Made by a program: the position numbers and the translations under genes. A stretch of 64,000 nucleotides of DNA, from positions 4,777,001 through 4,841,000 of the forward strand of contig WPIO01000003.1 of NCBI GenBank assembly GCA_009760855.2, given 5' to 3'. The stretch's first letter is position 1; the number at the start of each line of letters is the position of its first letter. Below the pieces are notes generated by a model. The model saw nothing but the letters and a program-made list of their open reading frames with translations, did no database searches and was not told the DNA's origin. Of the stretch, positions 61,266 to 64,000 are shown in pieces. Source of the stretch: Cristatella mucedo (lineage: Eukaryota; Bryozoa; Phylactolaemata; Cristatellidae).

Positions 61266-62460
61266 CGGTGTAGAGCCTTGCTGGCCTTGGCTTAATTTTA
61301 GGGCGAACAAGTGCCGTTCGTCCGCAGGCAAGAACTCTTTGGTCCCGGAGCAGTGAGCCAGAAAGGAACCCCAGTGCTGGTTAGAGAGGAAGAGCTTAAG
61401 AACAAGCTGGGAAGCTTTGGGACCAGCTGTGGCGATTAAACCTTTAGAATAGGTCTGATACCCGTGGGAGCTGCTGATTGACGTTGGCTGGCCTGTCTAC
61501 CTCGGCCATAACTCAGTCCGAAAAGAATCATCTGGAACCTATTCGGCCTTCAAGCTAGACACAGGTGCCTTTCCTGTGGCCTAGTGATGGTATTAATTCT
61601 TTACCAAAATGGGCCACGGTGTCGGGCACAATACCACTTAGCTCTTGCCCCATTGTCTCAGCTAGATATTTAAGAGTCGAGCGAAGCTCACTCTTGGTCT
61701 TTTGTTCGGCTCATCTCTTCCGGTTCGCTTCTACACCGTTGGACTCGTTTCTCTGAAAGCTTGGGAGGATGGCAGGCTGTTCGCCGGCGATTTATGAGAC
61801 AGAACTAGGAGGATTCGGTGGACTCCACCGAATACGGTCGCATCACGCCCGAGCTAATATTTTGGTGTCACTTTTGTGGTTTGTGCATGTGCCCTTGCAC
61901 GTGGTCTCGGCATAGGGTCGGTCCGGCTTGACTTGATTGGTATGGTTATCAGATATGCCGTTGGTTCGGGCTCTTTTGTCTATTTGGGCCGTTCCCCCTA
62001 GAGATGCAGGTAGCCTAAGTGTGGAGACGTGTTTCCTCCGAAGGAGTGCTTAGTGTAGTGGGTATGATATTCCTGCCGCTAGTTGGAAGCAGAGCCCTCG
62101 TTCTCCAGTCAGGGTCTTGGCTCCGGTTCGGGCACCTCGTCTCATTTGGGTCGTTCCCCACAATAGACTTAGGTATTTTAGGTGCTGGGACGTATTCCCT
62201 CTGCAAGAGTGCTTGTGTTGTTGAGAGTGTGCAAGGATTGTGGAGACAAAACTGAGCTAGACACACAGCGACTTTGTGAGCTTGCGAATAAAGGTCCATA
62301 CAATCCCCAATTTGCGTGGCCGGCTTTCCAATTCTTGCCACGGACTCGTGAACCCCTGTAGTAACCTTAAGTAGGTCAGTGCCAGAAACGCTTGTTTCGT
62401 GGCAGCCTGTTTATAGAGCACAGACGGGCACCGAACCGCATTAGGTGCTGGGTGAGCTGC
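61266..62460. other. GC-richer island between two CA satellites, with inverted and direct repeats
   Basis: Distinct composition from the rest of the window (many CGG, TCGG and CCG words). Contains a perfect 21-bp inverted repeat at 61813-61833 (ATTCGGTGGA, C, TCCACCGAAT). It also contains two imperfect direct repeats of about 90 bp starting near 61965 and 62127 (shared TTCGGGC, ATTTGGG.CGTTCCCC, GAGTGCTT). Open frames 62015-62341 (-) and 62019-62255 (+) lack known domains. It could be the remains of an LTR or another uncatalogued repeat; nothing proves this. Confidence 0.5.
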
Positions 62461-62542
62461 AGGGTAAGTGTACTGCACCAAGCCTTCGTCGTTACAGAGG
62501 CTAGCACAAAGTCGTATGCAAACTTACTCAAATACACAGACG

Positions 62543-62620
62543 TACATAAACACACACACACACGAGCGCTCACACGCACGCATGCGCACGCACGCACACA
62601 CGCACACACGTGCACGCTCA
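62543..62620. repeat. (CA)n/(CG)-containing satellite
   Basis: ACACAC and GCACGCACGC units. Confidence 0.93.
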
Positions 62621-62827
62621 GTGAAGTTAGAATATTCACTTGAATGTGTGCAGCAATGCATTGGCCAACCAAAGAAGCCAAGTACCAACTCAGCACAATG
62701 GAAGTGTCTCACTACTTCCAAACTAAGGCACTCAATTAGCTATTAAAAACTAGGCAAATAATAACATCTGACACACACTTAATTAACCTTCATATCATAA
62801 CTTATAATTCATAATTCATTTGTTTTG

Positions 62828-62953
62828 CCCCGAATAGAACTTAATCTCTATCCAGGTGCTTCACATATGCCTCGGGGTTCGAGCCCATGACCTCAGCCAG
62901 ACCTTGGTTAGGGCGAGCACCGTAACCGCTGGACCAAACCAGCTCATAGTGAG
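62828..62953 (-). mobile_element. SINE-1 copy c, best-preserved head
   Basis: The reverse complement shows GGTTTGGTCCAGCGGTTACG (A box TGGTCCAGCGG) and GGGCTCGAACCCC (B box), then GAGGCATATGTGAAGC and GATAGAGATTAAGTTCTATT. A tRNA-derived pol III promoter with both boxes close to consensus. Confidence 0.85.
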
Positions 62954-63589
62954 CATTAAATATAGCTTCTACATGAAAACTTGCATTACAGGCAACACAA
63001 AGTTGCAAACGACAAATGCATGCTCAGTGAATCTGCCAGAAGTCTTTCTCAAAGCTGATAGATGCAGGGCGGTTCAGATAAGCATCTGTTATATGCATAC
63101 AATTAGATACTGGTTGGAGCACTACATTCGTAGCTCAGAGAGCCTAGGCTTCTATCAGGGAACCTTACCTAAGTGAACCAGAAGAAGTCAGCAAGTGCCA
63201 TTATAGAAGCATTGCATGTGCCTTTATTCATGACGATTCGTACTTCTATGAACGATAAGCTTCTAATGTATTGGCCACATAAAGTTATTTGATAACAGCG
63301 ATAACCATTAGGCAGCCATTTTTTATGAGGTTAGAAGATGCATTATCACTGTTAACATATCTCAGCGACCTAGTCAGTGAATGCCACTAACCGTATTGTA
63401 TACTGAGCTTGTTCAGTTTACCAGTGGCCATATTATCATGGTGAACTAAATAATTCTAAAAAATCAATTATGCTTTAACTACAGCATATCTCAATACCTA
63501 GAAATAGATTTGCTTCTTTATTGGTGCAGTACCAACATGTTCTTCTGATCAGAATTAATGTATTCTCCCTTGCTGCTGCCGATATGTTT
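62954..63589. other. No gene recognised
   Basis: AT-rich. Open frame 62856-63176 (+) overlaps SINE-1 copy c and is not supported as a gene. Confidence 0.35.
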
Positions 63590-63772
63590 GCTTGACGTCC
63601 ACATCACATTCTCACCGGACTCAGCTATGTTTCTCAATTATTCTTTGTTGTGTCGGATGAGGTCTGTTGGCTACCAAATGCCTACCGAAAGACGCCTGGG
63701 CTGTGTGTGTGCTGTACACAGCTTTCCTGCATAGTACACACATAGTCTTCGTGGCTTTGTGGAGTTACAGTC
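63590..63772 (+). mobile_element. LINE-B 3' UTR fragment
   Basis: Matches the LINE-B end: GTCTGTTGGCTACCAAATGC, CTACCGAAAGACGCC, GGCTTTGTGGAGTTACAG. 5'-truncated and more diverged than copy 2. Confidence 0.8.
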
Positions 63773-64000
63773 TCCTACATGTATGATCTCTCTAGTTAAT
63801 AAGGGAATCAGTCCGGTTCCGATATGAGTCACTTGAAAGGAGGATTGTATAGTGCAGCTGCATTAGGTAAGGATACAAGAAGGATACTTCTGTGATTCTT
63901 ACTCAAGAAATATAAAAAGTAGCTGATTCACCTGGCTCATTAATGTAGCAGCAGACAAGACCTACTAGTATACAACCTGTTTGCTTGCTGCAGAACTCCC

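Noticed and set aside
62828-62953. A tRNA gene, from good A and B boxes
   Set aside because: Two other copies share the same non-tRNA body and a LINE-like tail, and I could not fold a full cloverleaf with an acceptor stem. It is a SINE head.

Overview
This window looks like nuclear DNA of an animal, most likely an invertebrate. There are no bacterial-style operons. The sequence is dense in decayed L2/CR1-type LINEs, hAT transposons of the ZBED/GTF2IRD2 type, tRNA-headed SINEs and long GA, CA and AT microsatellites. The host coding signal consists only of short exons with eukaryotic splice sites. I cannot name the species.

Layout. 1-6300: two LINE families, LINE-A on + (1-2635) and LINE-B on - (about 3618-6300). 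7582-10283: a nearly complete hAT transposon with its 8-bp target duplication. 10.3-15.5 kb: no genes recognised; GT, GA/CACAGA and CA/TA satellites. 15.5-17.75 kb: a LINE-A copy split by a composite insertion that carries a LINE-B piece, an AT satellite and a degenerate CCCTAAA telomere-like array. 18.2-21.9 kb: more LINE-A copies, with an Ig-like-sized exon on the - strand between them (20311-20601). 22-31 kb: LINE and SINE pieces, two internal segmental duplications, and three consecutive - strand exons (28196-29369). 36.6-37.3 kb: decayed relatives of those exons. 37.4-39.3 kb: a long - strand LINE-A with a SINE nested in it. 44.1-54.2 kb: a tandem duplication carrying the 3' exons of a membrane-protein gene on the - strand; one copy is intact (50940-53949) and one is decayed (45537-49255). 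54.6-57.4 kb: a hAT relic split by a LINE-B copy. 58.9-60.96 kb: another long LINE-A. 61-62.5 kb: CA satellites and a GC-richer island. The last kilobase ends with a LINE-B tail.

The host signal is a group of - strand exons that all have phase-1 borders and lengths divisible by three (291, 114, 51, 108, 174 and 45 nt). This is the usual build of modular extracellular proteins. The best-supported part encodes an acidic Ser/Thr-rich stalk, one transmembrane helix and a tail of about 85 residues without tyrosine. Around it are at least three segmental duplications and several decaying copies, so the locus looks like a birth-and-death cluster of cell-surface proteins. I do not recognise the family. 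All exon calls rest on splice-site reading and comparison between copies, not on transcripts.

A second theme is the mobile elements. SINE-1, with a tRNA-like head, ends in nearly the same tail as LINE-A, which suggests that LINE-A moves it.
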